DNA of 64,000 nt from Isoptericola chiayiensis (GCF_013149805.1 NZ_JABEZT010000006.1:1-64000); one strand, 5' to 3'. Shown: positions 1 to 7,460, counted from the first letter of the stretch. The notes: generated from the sequence alone by a model not told the origin. Translations and numbers: made by a program.

Positions 1-305
1 CCGTCGGTGCAGGCTTCGCGCAGGACGGTGGAGTCCAGGTCGTCGAGCAGGCAGTAGTGCACCGTGGCGCGGTAGTAGCGCACGTCCGACTCGCCGTCCC
101 CGCTGCCGCCGCCGTCGAGCAGATCCTGCTGCTCCTCGAGCGTCGCGCCGACCGTGACGCTCGGTTCCTTGCTGTCGTCCACGCCCAGCTCGTAGTCGGC
201 ACCGCCCTCAGCCGCCTGCGAGGTTTGGCCCAGCAGCACCGTGACAATTGCCAGGGTGGCCGTTGCGAGCGTCGTAAATGTCGTCGTACGAGTCGTCGGA
301 TTCAC
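1..305 (-). CDS. Hypothetical secreted protein, partial (5' part only)
   Basis: The gene runs off the left edge; about 101 codons are visible. Translation begins at a GTG (303-305) that overlaps the stop of the upstream lipoprotein gene, so the two are probably translationally coupled. The first 30 residues look like a signal peptide: Arg/Thr-rich start, a hydrophobic stretch (LATATLAIVTVLLG) and an Ala-rich end. Then comes an acidic, Gly-rich mature region with a YYRATVHYCLLDDLD stretch and cysteines that could form a disulfide. I do not recognise the family. The neighbour suggests a cell-envelope or secreted role. Confidence 0.6.
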   Translation of the reverse strand, partial: MNPTTRTTTFTTLATATLAIVTVLLGQTSQAAEGGADYELGVDDSKEPSVTVGATLEEQQDLLDGGGSGDGESDVRYYRATVHYCLLDDLDSTVLREACTD

Positions 306-922
306 TCGGGTATCTCCGCCATCTCGACGAGGACCCATTCGCCATCCTTCAGAGCAACTTCGACTCGTCGTTCAGCTCGACTGCCCTCGGAGTCAAAGAC
401 GACCTCGCCAGAGCTGTCCCGGATCGTCGTTTCGTGTTCGGCTACCTTTACGTCAACTGGCCAGATCGCTGTGACGGCGTCTCGTTGATAGACAGTTTCG
501 ACCGTGACCTCAAAGCCGCCGCCGCTGAAAGTGTCGCCGCGTCGTGCGATGGTCTTGGCCTGGTCGAGGCGTGAAGCGCAATAGTCGCATGATCGATGCG
601 ACCGCTTCTCCCACTCCGCCGTGTCGCCGGTGACCATCATCGGCTGCTCCAGCGCGAGGATGTACTTGACGGCCGCAGCCGCCCCGTCGCCGTCTTTCTT
701 GTCCATGGCGGCGGGCCGTTCGGGCTTCTCCGGTCCGCTCGGTGACGGCGATGGTGTCGGGGACGGCTCGTCGGACGGCGAGGCGGTGACCGAGGCGGGC
801 AACGGTAGCTCGCTCGAGGTGGCTTCCGGTTCGGCGTCGTCGTCGGTGCAGCCAGCGACGAGCAGTACGGAGGTGAGCAGGGTCGCGGTCGAGGTCAGGT
901 GGTGCCGGGTCGTGCGCGTCAT
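302..922 (-). CDS. DUF6318-type lipoprotein
   Basis: A 206-residue predicted lipoprotein. It has a basic N-terminus, a hydrophobic core and the lipobox LVAGC, with Cys25 the expected lipidated residue. A Ser/Pro/Thr/Glu-rich linker of about 45 residues follows, then a compact domain starting near AAAVKYILALEQPMMVTGDTAEW with two cysteines (SCDYC). The layout matches the actinobacterial DUF6318 family, whose function is unknown. The stop overlaps the GTG of the next secreted-protein gene by two bases, so both probably form one operon. The upstream side is the 20-bp tandem repeat array. Confidence 0.75.
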   Translation of the reverse strand: MTRTTRHHLTSTATLLTSVLLVAGCTDDDAEPEATSSELPLPASVTASPSDEPSPTPSPSPSGPEKPERPAAMDKKDGDGAAAAVKYILALEQPMMVTGDTAEWEKRSHRSCDYCASRLDQAKTIARRGDTFSGGGFEVTVETVYQRDAVTAIWPVDVKVAEHETTIRDSSGEVVFDSEGSRAERRVEVALKDGEWVLVEMAEIPE

Positions 923-1020
923 CGCGTCTCCAGGGCATCAGCGGCCAGATCGAGTCCCGACCTTAGCGACCGGGACACTTCCGGCGAAACTGCACGTCCC
1001 ACCCTGTGGACAACGCTGTG

Positions 1021-1155
1021 CTACCTCGCCGGGAGGTCGCCTACCCCGCGGGAGGTTTGCCTACCTCGCCGGGAGGTCGCCTACCCCGCGGGAGGTTTGC
1101 CTACCTCGCCGGGAGGTTGCCTACCTCGCCGGGAGGTTGCCTACCTCGGCGGCGG
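1021..1155. repeat. Tandem array of 20-bp units
   Basis: Six 20-bp units lie back to back at 1021, 1041, 1061, 1081, 1101 and 1121, with a decayed seventh from 1141. Two variants alternate at first (CTACCTCGCCGGGAGGTCGC and CTACCCCGCGGGAGGTTTGC), then two near-identical units follow. Each unit contains a short inverted pair, ACCTC...GAGGT. There are no spacers, so it is not CRISPR. It fills most of the gap 923-1180 between two minus-strand genes, downstream of the LmeA-like gene and upstream of the lipoprotein gene. Related units recur at 29287-29400. Confidence 0.85.
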
Positions 1156-1180
1156 CCGAGGGGAGCGAAGAGAGGGCGTC

Positions 1181-2029
1181 TCAGGCGAGCCGGGCCGTGA
1201 GCACGACCTGCTCGCCGACCTCCAGCGCGACGTCGTCGAGCCGCACGCCCGGCGGCAGCGCGTCGGTCAGGTCGACGCGCCGTCCGGCGACCTCTTCCAC
1301 GCGGCCCCGCATCGCCCCGAGCATCGCGCCCACGATCGGGTTGCCGCTGTGCAGCTGGACGTCGCCGACGGTGAGGACCATGTGCTCGTCGACGGACGCC
1401 GACGCGGTCGCGGTGATCTTCGCGGACAGGAACATGCCCTTCTTGATCGACGCGTCGATCTCGAGCCGTGCGTCGCGCGGTCCGGTCTGGTCGATGCGCA
1501 GGTCGAAGTCGGTGAGCTGGATGCCGTTGCCGTGCAGCGCCACGGCGAGCAGGCCCTGCACCGTCCCTGCGAGGCCTTCGCGGGAGACGGCCACGCGGGC
1601 GTGCCCCGAGACGGGCGCGTCGTCGGTGGGTTCGATGAGCTCGACGCCGACCATGTCGTCGTCGGCGGTGACCCAGGAGAAGCGGACGTCGGAGACCTCG
1701 GCGGTCACGTCCACGGGAAGGTCGACGGCGGCCAGGGGATGCGCCTCGATGCGCAGGGTGCGCACGGTGCCGGCCTCGCGGTCGATGATCTGCGGGTGCC
1801 AGTGCAGGTGCGGCGCTTCCTTGCCCGCCGGCATCCCGACGGCCACCCCGGTCAGGTCGACGTCGAGGGACGCGATGTCCGTCCCGTCGAGCACCGGGAG
1901 GATCTTCGCGCCGTCGAGGCCCTGCACCTGCTCGCCCCCAAGGGCGACGAACGCCGCGCGCAGGCGTGCGGCCAGGTCCTGGTCTGAGTCGGGGCGCGGG
2001 GCGGGACCGAGGGGGAGCAGTGCGTCCAT
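1181..2029 (-). CDS. DUF2993/LmeA-like lipid-binding protein (tentative)
   Basis: A 282-residue protein without a signal peptide. It is mostly alternating beta-type sequence with phrases seen in the LmeA/DUF2993 group, such as a long central stretch (VDLPVDVTAEVSDVRFSW) and a C-terminal IKKGMFLSAKITATASASVDEHMVLTVGDVQLHSGNPIVGAMLGAM. LmeA of mycobacteria binds phospholipid and takes part in lipomannan maturation; the assignment here is inferred from the general look and is not firm. It is the last gene of the minus-strand run that begins with the AIPR gene, 27 bp after DUF4126. Confidence 0.5.
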   Translation of the reverse strand: MDALLPLGPAPRPDSDQDLAARLRAAFVALGGEQVQGLDGAKILPVLDGTDIASLDVDLTGVAVGMPAGKEAPHLHWHPQIIDREAGTVRTLRIEAHPLAAVDLPVDVTAEVSDVRFSWVTADDDMVGVELIEPTDDAPVSGHARVAVSREGLAGTVQGLLAVALHGNGIQLTDFDLRIDQTGPRDARLEIDASIKKGMFLSAKITATASASVDEHMVLTVGDVQLHSGNPIVGAMLGAMRGRVEEVAGRRVDLTDALPPGVRLDDVALEVGEQVVLTARLA

Positions 2030-2056
2030 GCCGCCGAGCCTAACGGGCGCGACGCG

Positions 2057-2722
2057 TCATTCGCGGGACGACGGCGGTACCGACGGTGGCAGCGCCGGCC
2101 CGGGACCGCCGGGCCCACCACCGGCGGTACCGTCCTGCGCTGCCGTGTGCCGCCGTCGTCGGGCCCGCACCACCCGCCACACGACGACCGCCAGCCCGAT
2201 CGCGACCGGGATGACGAGCAGCGGCAGCAGGATCGCCACCAGCGACAGGCCGACCGACGTGCCGTCCTCGGCGGTGGACAGCACGGGTGCGGCGAGCCCG
2301 CCCGTGGCGGCGTTGGCCCCGGCGCGCAGGGCCGCCTTGGTCAGGTGCACCACCAGGGCCAGGGCGATGCCCGCCACGACGGGCACCCAGGCACCGGAGT
2401 CGACGAACGCTGCGGGGTTCTCGACCCGCGCGGTCTCCGACGTCGCACCGGCACCGAACGCGATCCCGCCGGCACCGGGGCGCACCACCGTCTGGACGAC
2501 GTCGTTAATCGAGTCCACCACCGGGACCTTGTCGCCGACCATCTCCAGGACCAGCAGCACGCCGAGCACGATCAGCACCCAGCCGTTCTCGAGCCAGGCC
2601 CAGGCACCGGGCAGGGTGATCAGGTCGGTGTACCGGGACAGCAGCCCGAGCGCCAGGAGCGGGATCCAGGCGTTGAGGCCCGCGGCCAGGGCGAGTCCGG
2701 TGCCGGTGGCGAGCTCGAGCAT
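2057..2722 (-). CDS. DUF4126 family membrane protein
   Basis: A 221-residue integral membrane protein with about four hydrophobic segments: near residues 5-25, 48-65, 115-135 and 160-185. The signature stretch around residues 45-95 (VLLVLEMVGDKVPVVDSINDVVQTVVRPGAGGIAFGA) is typical of DUF4126. The C-terminus is a Pro/Gly/Ser-rich cytoplasmic tail after an Arg-rich patch. Function is unknown. The start lies 13 bp after the hydroquinone-reductase gene, so the two are cotranscribed. Confidence 0.8.
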   Translation of the reverse strand: MLELATGTGLALAAGLNAWIPLLALGLLSRYTDLITLPGAWAWLENGWVLIVLGVLLVLEMVGDKVPVVDSINDVVQTVVRPGAGGIAFGAGATSETARVENPAAFVDSGAWVPVVAGIALALVVHLTKAALRAGANAATGGLAAPVLSTAEDGTSVGLSLVAILLPLLVIPVAIGLAVVVWRVVRARRRRHTAAQDGTAGGGPGGPGPALPPSVPPSSRE

Positions 2723-2735
2723 CAGGCGTCCGGCC

Positions 2736-3803
2736 TCACAGCGGCACGAGGGGGTTGTGCCCGGCCGTGACCTGCTCGCCGTCGCGGACCGGACCCGGCG
2801 CGGTGCCCCCGCCCCAGGGGTCCCCGCCGAGGGACTCCCGCCCGTGCGGCGTCAGCCAGCCCGACAGGTCCGGCCCGCACGGGATGATCCCTGTGGGGTT
2901 GATGTCGGTGTGCACCACGTAGTAATGCTCCTTGATCTGCTCGAAGTCCACGGTGTCGCCGAACCCGGGCAGCTGGAACAGGTCGCGGGCGTAGGCCCAC
3001 AGGACCGGCATCTCGGTGAGCTTGTTGCGGTTGCACTTGAAGTGCCCGTGGTAGACGGCGTCGAACCGCACCAGCGTGGTGAACAGCCGCACGTCCGCCT
3101 CGGTGATCGCGTCACCCATGAGGAACCGCCGGTCGGCCAGTCGCTCCTCCAGCCAGTCCAGCGCCCGGAAGAGCCGCAGGTAGGCGGCTTCGTAGGCGTC
3201 CTGCGAGCCCGCGAACCCGCACCGGTACACCCCGTTGTTGACCTCGGTGTACACGCGCCGCATGACCGAGTCCATCTCGGCGCGCACGTCCGGGTCGGAC
3301 GGCAGCAGCGCGGGCGCGCCCTCGCGGTGGTGCTCGGTCCACTCGGTCGACAGGTCCAGGGTGATCTGCGGGTAGTCGTTGGTGACCACGGCGCCGTCAC
3401 GGGTGTCGACGATCGCCGGCACCGTGATGCCGCGCGGGTAGTCGGGGAACCGGGCGAAGAACGCCTCCTGCAGGCGTTCGATCCCCAGCACCGGGTCGCG
3501 GCCACCCGGGTCCAGGTCGAACGTCCAGCTCCGCTCGTCGTGGGTGGGGCCCGGCATCCCGATGCTGAGGGCGTCCTCCAGCCCGAGCAGCCGCCGCACG
3601 ATGATCGACCGGTTCGCCCACGGGCAGGCCCGCGCCGCCACCAGCCGGTAGCGGCCGGCCTCCACGGGGTAGCCGTCGGCGCCGTCGCGGGTGATGCGCG
3701 TGGGGATGTAGTTCGAGTCCCGCACGAACTCCTGACCCGGCACCGTGTAGGTGCCGCCGCGGGAGTGCTCCGGACGTTCCGGCGTCGTCTCCGTGGTGCT
3801 CAT
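2736..3803 (-). CDS. Glutathionyl-hydroquinone reductase-like GST (Xi class)
   Basis: A 355-residue soluble enzyme of the YqjG/ECM4/PcpF family, which reduces thiol-hydroquinone conjugates through a single catalytic cysteine. The active-site motif CPWA is present (ACPWANRSIIVRRLLGL, near residue 55), followed by the family's WTFDLDPGG-like region and a C-terminal GST helical domain (WLEERLADRRFLMGDAITEADVRLFTTLVRFD). I chose the ATG at 3803 (MSTTETT) because it overlaps the stop of the HhH-GPD gene by four bases; the frame stays open upstream. Actinobacteria use mycothiol, so the physiological thiol may be mycothiol rather than glutathione. Confidence 0.88.
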   Translation of the reverse strand: MSTTETTPERPEHSRGGTYTVPGQEFVRDSNYIPTRITRDGADGYPVEAGRYRLVAARACPWANRSIIVRRLLGLEDALSIGMPGPTHDERSWTFDLDPGGRDPVLGIERLQEAFFARFPDYPRGITVPAIVDTRDGAVVTNDYPQITLDLSTEWTEHHREGAPALLPSDPDVRAEMDSVMRRVYTEVNNGVYRCGFAGSQDAYEAAYLRLFRALDWLEERLADRRFLMGDAITEADVRLFTTLVRFDAVYHGHFKCNRNKLTEMPVLWAYARDLFQLPGFGDTVDFEQIKEHYYVVHTDINPTGIIPCGPDLSGWLTPHGRESLGGDPWGGGTAPGPVRDGEQVTAGHNPLVPL

Positions 3804-4402
3804 GCCTTCGCCTTCGCTTCCTTCGCCGCTGCCTTCTGTGCCTTCTTGAACGCCCGGACCTCCTGCAGGGTCCCGGCGCTGGTCACGTCCGCGATCGACC
3901 GGCGCGAGCCGTCGTCGCCGTAGTGCCCGGCCGCCTCGCGCCACCCGGCCGGTTCCACGCCCCGCTGCTTGCCGAGCAGTGCCAGGAAGATCTGCGCCTT
4001 CTGCGTGCCGAACCCCGGCAGCGCGTTGAGCCGCTCGACCACCTCGGCACCCGTCGGCGCCTCGCCCGAGGCACCGGGATCCGTCCAGATCCGGGCCACG
4101 TCGCCGTCGTAGTCGTCGACGACGGCGCGTGCCACCGCCTGCACCCGGCCGGCCATCGAGCGGCCGTACCGGTGGATCGCCGGGGGAGTGGTCGCCATCT
4201 CGACGAACTCGTCGGGGTCCGCGTCGGCGATGCGTGCCGGGTCGAGCGTGCCGAACCGGTCGACGATCTTGCGCGGCCCGGCGAACGCGTGCTCCATCGG
4301 GTACTGCTGGTCGAGCAGCATCGCAAGCGCGAGTGCGAAGAAGTCATCGGTGAGAAGTTGGTCGGAGTCAGGATCGCCTGTCAACCAGAGCCTGTCTGTC
4401 AT
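3800..4402 (-). CDS. HhH-GPD family base-excision repair-like protein, with replaced 5' end
   Basis: A 200-residue protein of the actinobacterial HhH-GPD-type family. Around residue 130 a helix-hairpin-helix is visible (LNALPGFGTQKAQIFLALL), which in this superfamily contacts DNA; no iron-sulfur cysteines are present and the substrate is unknown. The C-terminus is Lys/Ala-rich. The first about 33 codons are less GC-rich than the rest and belong to the inserted island. A second, truncated copy of these codons lies at 6328-6435 (19 of 32 residues identical). The ATG is six bases after the AIPR stop and its AGGAG ribosome site lies at the AIPR gene's end, so expression now depends on the AIPR transcript. 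Confidence 0.85.
   Translation of the reverse strand: MTDRLWLTGDPDSDQLLTDDFFALALAMLLDQQYPMEHAFAGPRKIVDRFGTLDPARIADADPDEFVEMATTPPAIHRYGRSMAGRVQAVARAVVDDYDGDVARIWTDPGASGEAPTGAEVVERLNALPGFGTQKAQIFLALLGKQRGVEPAGWREAAGHYGDDGSRRSIADVTSAGTLQEVRAFKKAQKAAAKEAKAKA
4307..4322. repeat. Island left direct repeat
   Basis: CTGGTCGAGCAGCATC matches 6340-6355 at 15 of 16 positions. On the minus strand it encodes MLLDQ of the functional HhH-GPD gene and marks where low-GC island codons give way to high-GC host codons. Just left of it, ACTGC precedes both copies with a one-base indel. Confidence 0.7.
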
Positions 4403-4408
4403 GTGCTC

Positions 4409-6148
4409 CTACTCCTCTCGTTCTGGGAGTGGCGGAAGCGCCAGTACCTTGGCCTTCAGTTTGTCTGTAAACGAGCGTGTGCGAACGGTGTCACGGGTTA
4501 GCGGCTGCCCGGGTGTTTCCTCCGCGACGACCGCATCGATTATCGGGAGAAGTCCCCGCACCAATTCTTCAGCGGCCTGAACATCCCAGATTACTTTTAG
4601 AATCTTGTCACACTCTACTTTTGACTTCCGATTTCCCTTTGGCAGCGGCCCGTCTCCCAGCACGCGCAATTTAATCGCTGCAAGAAGTTGATAGCGCGCA
4701 GGGGAATATGATCTATCGATTCGCTTGTTGCGAAGCAACCACTCAATCCTGTAGTACGCCGCTGCGCTGGTATAGTATGCAAGCGGATTCTGTTCGGGAT
4801 TGAATAACTGGGGGGCCCTTGCCTCCTTGAGTTCCCGGACGTATCTTCCTGCCCTCGCCGGCTCATCCAGGAACATTGAAGCAAAGGTTCGAATAAGCTG
4901 AGATCGCGTAACGATTCGAGTCCGCTCAATGTCGTGCTCAGCGTACTGCTTGGATCTGCGCTCGTAATAGAGCTCTTCTCCCGAGGGGAAGGTGGTGAAG
5001 AGCGCTTCGAGGTCTTTATGGAAGTGCTCTCTGGCCGCAAGGTCGTCGTCCGTCACCGCCGTCTGTCGATTTGTTGCCGCTGTAATTCCGGCAATCACGT
5101 CCTCATCGTGTGATTGAATGATGCGGACGCTGACATTGACGTCATCGGTCAATTGTTCCTTTGCGTGGAACAGGACGTGGCAGGTCTGGCAGCCGTTCAC
5201 AATCTGGAAGTCTTTCAGCGAGAGGTCATCCCCCGCAAGAGTGAGTTCGCGCGTAACTATGGTGATGCCGTTGTTGAGCACCGAGAATTGGTTGCGACGG
5301 ACGGGATCGTGCAAGGAGGCCAGGATTTCGAGATTGACCGAGTTGAAGTCCTGGAAGTCCCGCACGTTGTCGAAGAAGAGTGCTTTACGAATTCCGCCCG
5401 AGGCATCTGTTAGGAGCTCAACGAGGTTACTCGCGGACATGACCCCGATGAAAGCCTGAGTAACCCCGGGCATCCTCGGCAGAGTCAGCCTTTTGTCCAT
5501 TGTGAAAGATGCCGATACTGCCGCCGTCGCGGCCTGATACTGGTCACGAAGTTGTCGCGCTCCAACAGCTTCGACGGTAGCCGCGCTGAAATAGTTGGTC
5601 GCGTCTAGAACTGCTGCAGCCGCCTGCCGCTTCTCCTCCAGGAGCGCGTCGCCCGGTGTGCCCGTGGTCACATATCGGAATTCTATTGATGGTAGGCCGC
5701 CACCAAATTTTGAGATGTCCGAGTAGACTGATTTGATGGCTTCTTTGAGGTTTACAATGTCCGGGTTTGCAGGATATCGAAGCCGGTCATCCTTGAAAAG
5801 GTGACGCAGGTTATCTGCGACTTCGGTGAAAACTGCGGCCTGAAATGACTCGGGCCGCTTTGCTTGCACAAGGATGAACTTCACATCAAGTTGACGTGAC
5901 GCGCGGACTGCTAAGTCGACGTCTGCTGCGTCTAAGAGCAGGTCGCCGTTGACCATAATCGCGGCGACGTCGATGCCGAGATCCCCGCCCGCGCCAATCA
6001 CGAAATCAAGCGGGTTGAACTCGTCGTCGAAAACGGAGCTCAGCGTTGCCGTGGCTACGAAGGCTTCAAATTGGGTGGATTCTTCCAGGCTTGATATTCC
6101 TTGATCTGCCGCGAACGCATCAGTGAGCGATTTTACGATTCGATCCAC
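4409..6148 (-). CDS. AIPR family abortive-infection phage resistance protein
   Basis: A 579-residue protein of the AIPR family (abortive phage infection resistance). The N-terminus carries a nuclease-like pattern: GGDLGID with Asp60, a hydrophobic strand, then FILVQAK with Gln95-x-Lys97, resembling a PD-(D/E)xK core. The family-defining middle is visible as VLNNGITIVT near residues 290-300 and QIVNGCQTCHVLF near 315-330. The GTG start at 6146-6148 has GAGAGGGATC upstream. GC content and codon use are far lower than the neighbours, indicating horizontal transfer. Its stop is six bases from the HhH-GPD start, forming one operon. Defence activity is inferred from the family. Confidence 0.88.
   Translation of the reverse strand: MDRIVKSLTDAFAADQGISSLEESTQFEAFVATATLSSVFDDEFNPLDFVIGAGGDLGIDVAAIMVNGDLLLDAADVDLAVRASRQLDVKFILVQAKRPESFQAAVFTEVADNLRHLFKDDRLRYPANPDIVNLKEAIKSVYSDISKFGGGLPSIEFRYVTTGTPGDALLEEKRQAAAAVLDATNYFSAATVEAVGARQLRDQYQAATAAVSASFTMDKRLTLPRMPGVTQAFIGVMSASNLVELLTDASGGIRKALFFDNVRDFQDFNSVNLEILASLHDPVRRNQFSVLNNGITIVTRELTLAGDDLSLKDFQIVNGCQTCHVLFHAKEQLTDDVNVSVRIIQSHDEDVIAGITAATNRQTAVTDDDLAAREHFHKDLEALFTTFPSGEELYYERRSKQYAEHDIERTRIVTRSQLIRTFASMFLDEPARAGRYVRELKEARAPQLFNPEQNPLAYYTSAAAYYRIEWLLRNKRIDRSYSPARYQLLAAIKLRVLGDGPLPKGNRKSKVECDKILKVIWDVQAAEELVRGLLPIIDAVVAEETPGQPLTRDTVRTRSFTDKLKAKVLALPPLPEREE
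4414..4425. repeat. 12-bp direct repeat, copy 1 (AIPR 3' end)
   Basis: CCTCTCGTTCTG is repeated exactly at 6156-6167, so one copy lies over the last codons of the AIPR gene and the other just upstream of its start. On the minus strand both contain the GAACGAGAGG that serves as ribosome site for the following gene. Confidence 0.55.
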
Positions 6149-6155
6149 TTTGATC

Positions 6156-6167
6156 CCTCTCGTTCTG
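6156..6167. repeat. 12-bp direct repeat, copy 2 (AIPR 5' side)
   Basis: Exact second copy of CCTCTCGTTCTG. It precedes the AIPR GTG by seven bases and provides its purine-rich ribosome site on the minus strand. Confidence 0.55.
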
Positions 6168-6327
6168 CCTTGGGTTTAGTTCTTAGTAGATGAATGGTTC
6201 ATCCACGGATGCCCGGTGCCGGATGCGGTTGGGGCCGTGCGGTTATGCCGTCGGACGCCCTGTGGAGTGCAACGCTACCTGACCTGTGTTTGCGGCGAAC
6301 CGTAGGTTTCGTGTGCTGTTCTCCGTG

Positions 6328-6435
6328 CTACGCACTGCTCTGGTCCAGCAGCATCCCGACCAGCAGCGCGAACGGGTCCTCGCTGAGCAGTCGGTCGGTG
6401 GCGTCGTCACCGGTGATCCAGAGCTGTGCGGTCAT
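6328..6435 (-). pseudogene. Truncated 5' remnant of the original HhH-GPD gene
   Basis: An ATG-started 35-codon frame encodes MTAQLWITGDDATDRLLSEDPFALLVGMLLDQ and then SSA and a TAG stop. Residues 1-32 align without gaps with the start of the intact HhH-GPD protein (MTDRLWLTGDPDSDQLL...MLLDQ), 19 identical. It is GC-rich like the host. Homology ends at MLLDQ, where the island begins. It most likely is the original first exon-like part of the gene left behind; it lacks the HhH motif and cannot be functional. Confidence 0.85.
6340..6355. repeat. Island right direct repeat
   Basis: CTGGTCCAGCAGCATC is the counterpart of 4307-4322 (one mismatch). It lies in the MLLDQ codons of the truncated remnant and marks the right island boundary. 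Confidence 0.7.
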
Positions 6436-6498
6436 GGGTCCATCCTGCCCCGGTCCGCAGCCCGTTGTCGCTGCGCGGGCACCGGATAGCCTCGGGTG

Positions 6499-6909
6499 AT
6501 GCGACGACGCTCCCACCGCACCGCGACCGCCTCCGCCGCCGCGCTCGCGGCGGCCCTGACGGTGACCGGCACCCTCCACCTGGTCCGCCCGCGCGTCTTC
6601 GAGGGGCTGATCCCGCGGGCACTGGGCTCCCCGCGCGCCTGGGTCGTCGGCAGCGGCGTGGCCGAGCTGGCGTGCGCGGCGGCGGTCGCCGTCCCGGCCA
6701 CCCGGCGCGCCGGCGGCTACGCCACGGCGGGGCTGTTCGTCGGGGTGTTCCCGGGCAACGTCAAGATGGCGCTCGACTCCCACGCGGGGGCGCGGCACTG
6801 GTCGCGCGACCCGCGCGTGGCCTGGGGGCGCCTGCCGTTGCAGGTCCCGCTGGTGGCGTGGGCGTGGCAGGTGGCGCGCAGCGCGGAGGCCGGCTCAGGC
6901 GGGCGCTGA
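6499..6909 (+). CDS. DoxX-like small membrane protein
   Basis: A 136-residue protein with four likely membrane helices, one at residues 10-25, then segments around WVVGSGVAELACAAAVAVPA, GGYATAGLFVGVF and LPLQVPLVAWAWQVA. The GTLHLVRPRVFEGLIP start and PGNVKMA turn are typical of proteins labelled DoxX family in actinobacteria; function is unknown. GTG at 6496 directly precedes the ATG at 6499, so either may start. It is divergent from the HhH-GPD remnant and its end overlaps the end of the deazaflavin reductase gene on the other strand by 15 bp. Confidence 0.65.
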   Translation: MRRRSHRTATASAAALAAALTVTGTLHLVRPRVFEGLIPRALGSPRAWVVGSGVAELACAAAVAVPATRRAGGYATAGLFVGVFPGNVKMALDSHAGARHWSRDPRVAWGRLPLQVPLVAWAWQVARSAEAGSGGR

Positions 6910-7341
6910 CCGGGCTGGTCGCAGCCGTCCGGCGAGGAACTCGTCGATGCCCAGGAGTCGCGACGCCACCCGGGGACCGTCGCCGAGCACACCGCGCGCG
7001 GTCTCGCCGTCGAGCACCCACGGGTCGACCACGGCGAAGTCCTGCCCGCGTCGCGTCAGCGTGTAGTGGCCTGCGGCGAGCACGTTGCGGCACCAGTCGG
7101 TGCCCGGACCCCACGGCAGCGGGTGCAGCACGATGATGTCGCGGGCGTCCGCGACCGTGACGGGTTCGCCGATGACGCGGGGCTCGCGAGCGGCGAACGC
7201 CACGACGGGGGTGTCGTACGCCCGTCCGCTGCGCCGTCCGACGTGGTGCAGCGTCGCCCAGGGCGGCACGCGGTGGCTCACCCGCAGCGCCCACGGGTTG
7301 ACCTTCTGCGCGACGGTGGTGGCCGCGGCCGGAGCCTTCAT
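6895..7341 (-). CDS. Deazaflavin (F420)-dependent nitroreductase/quinone reductase family protein
   Basis: A 148-residue split-barrel protein of the DDN/DUF385 family, whose studied members reduce quinones or nitro compounds with F420H2. Visible family features are the start NPWALRVSHRVPPWATLHHVGRRSGRAYDTPVVAF (substrate and F420-phosphate side) and the LHPLPWGPGTDWCRNVLAAGHYTL turn. Length is normal. It lies next to the proposed F420-0 importer, which supports F420 use in this organism. The gene ends tail-to-tail with the DoxX-like gene. The exact substrate cannot be read from sequence. Confidence 0.82.
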   Translation of the reverse strand: MKAPAAATTVAQKVNPWALRVSHRVPPWATLHHVGRRSGRAYDTPVVAFAAREPRVIGEPVTVADARDIIVLHPLPWGPGTDWCRNVLAAGHYTLTRRGQDFAVVDPWVLDGETARGVLGDGPRVASRLLGIDEFLAGRLRPARSAPA

Positions 7342-7460
7342 GTCTCCAGCGTGCGGCTGATGCCCCGCGCTCGCCGCTCAGCCCTCGCGATCGCCATCGT
7401 CCCCACCGCGCGCCCGACGGGTCCTGGTTCGTCGTCGACCTCCTCGAGAGCCTGTGACGC

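Larger units (their letters stand above)
4307..6355 (-). mobile_element. AIPR defence island inserted in, and restoring, the HhH-GPD gene
   Basis: A segment of about 2.03 kb is bounded by near-identical 16-bp direct repeats (CTGGTCSAGCAGCATC at 4307-4322 and 6340-6355), which encode MLLDQ of the HhH-GPD protein on the minus strand. It holds a replacement 5' end of that gene, the AIPR gene and about 170 bp of leader. Base composition drops (29 G+C of 60 at 4681-4740 against 47 of 60 at 7801-7860). No integrase or transposase lies inside. The restored N-terminus differs from the displaced one at 13 of 32 positions, so the island came from a divergent host. The insertion is seen; the mechanism is inferred. 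Confidence 0.75.

Noticed and set aside
1021-1155. CRISPR array
   Set aside because: Units are contiguous with no spacers and no cas genes are near.
621-3923. Long plus-strand reading frame crossing several minus-strand genes
   Set aside because: It crosses the tandem repeat array and the antisense of four recognisable genes; composition is Arg/Pro/Ser-rich without any motif.
6172-6340. Small gene in the right end of the island
   Set aside because: Short frames exist but without ribosome site or plausible protein; treated as leader or boundary DNA.
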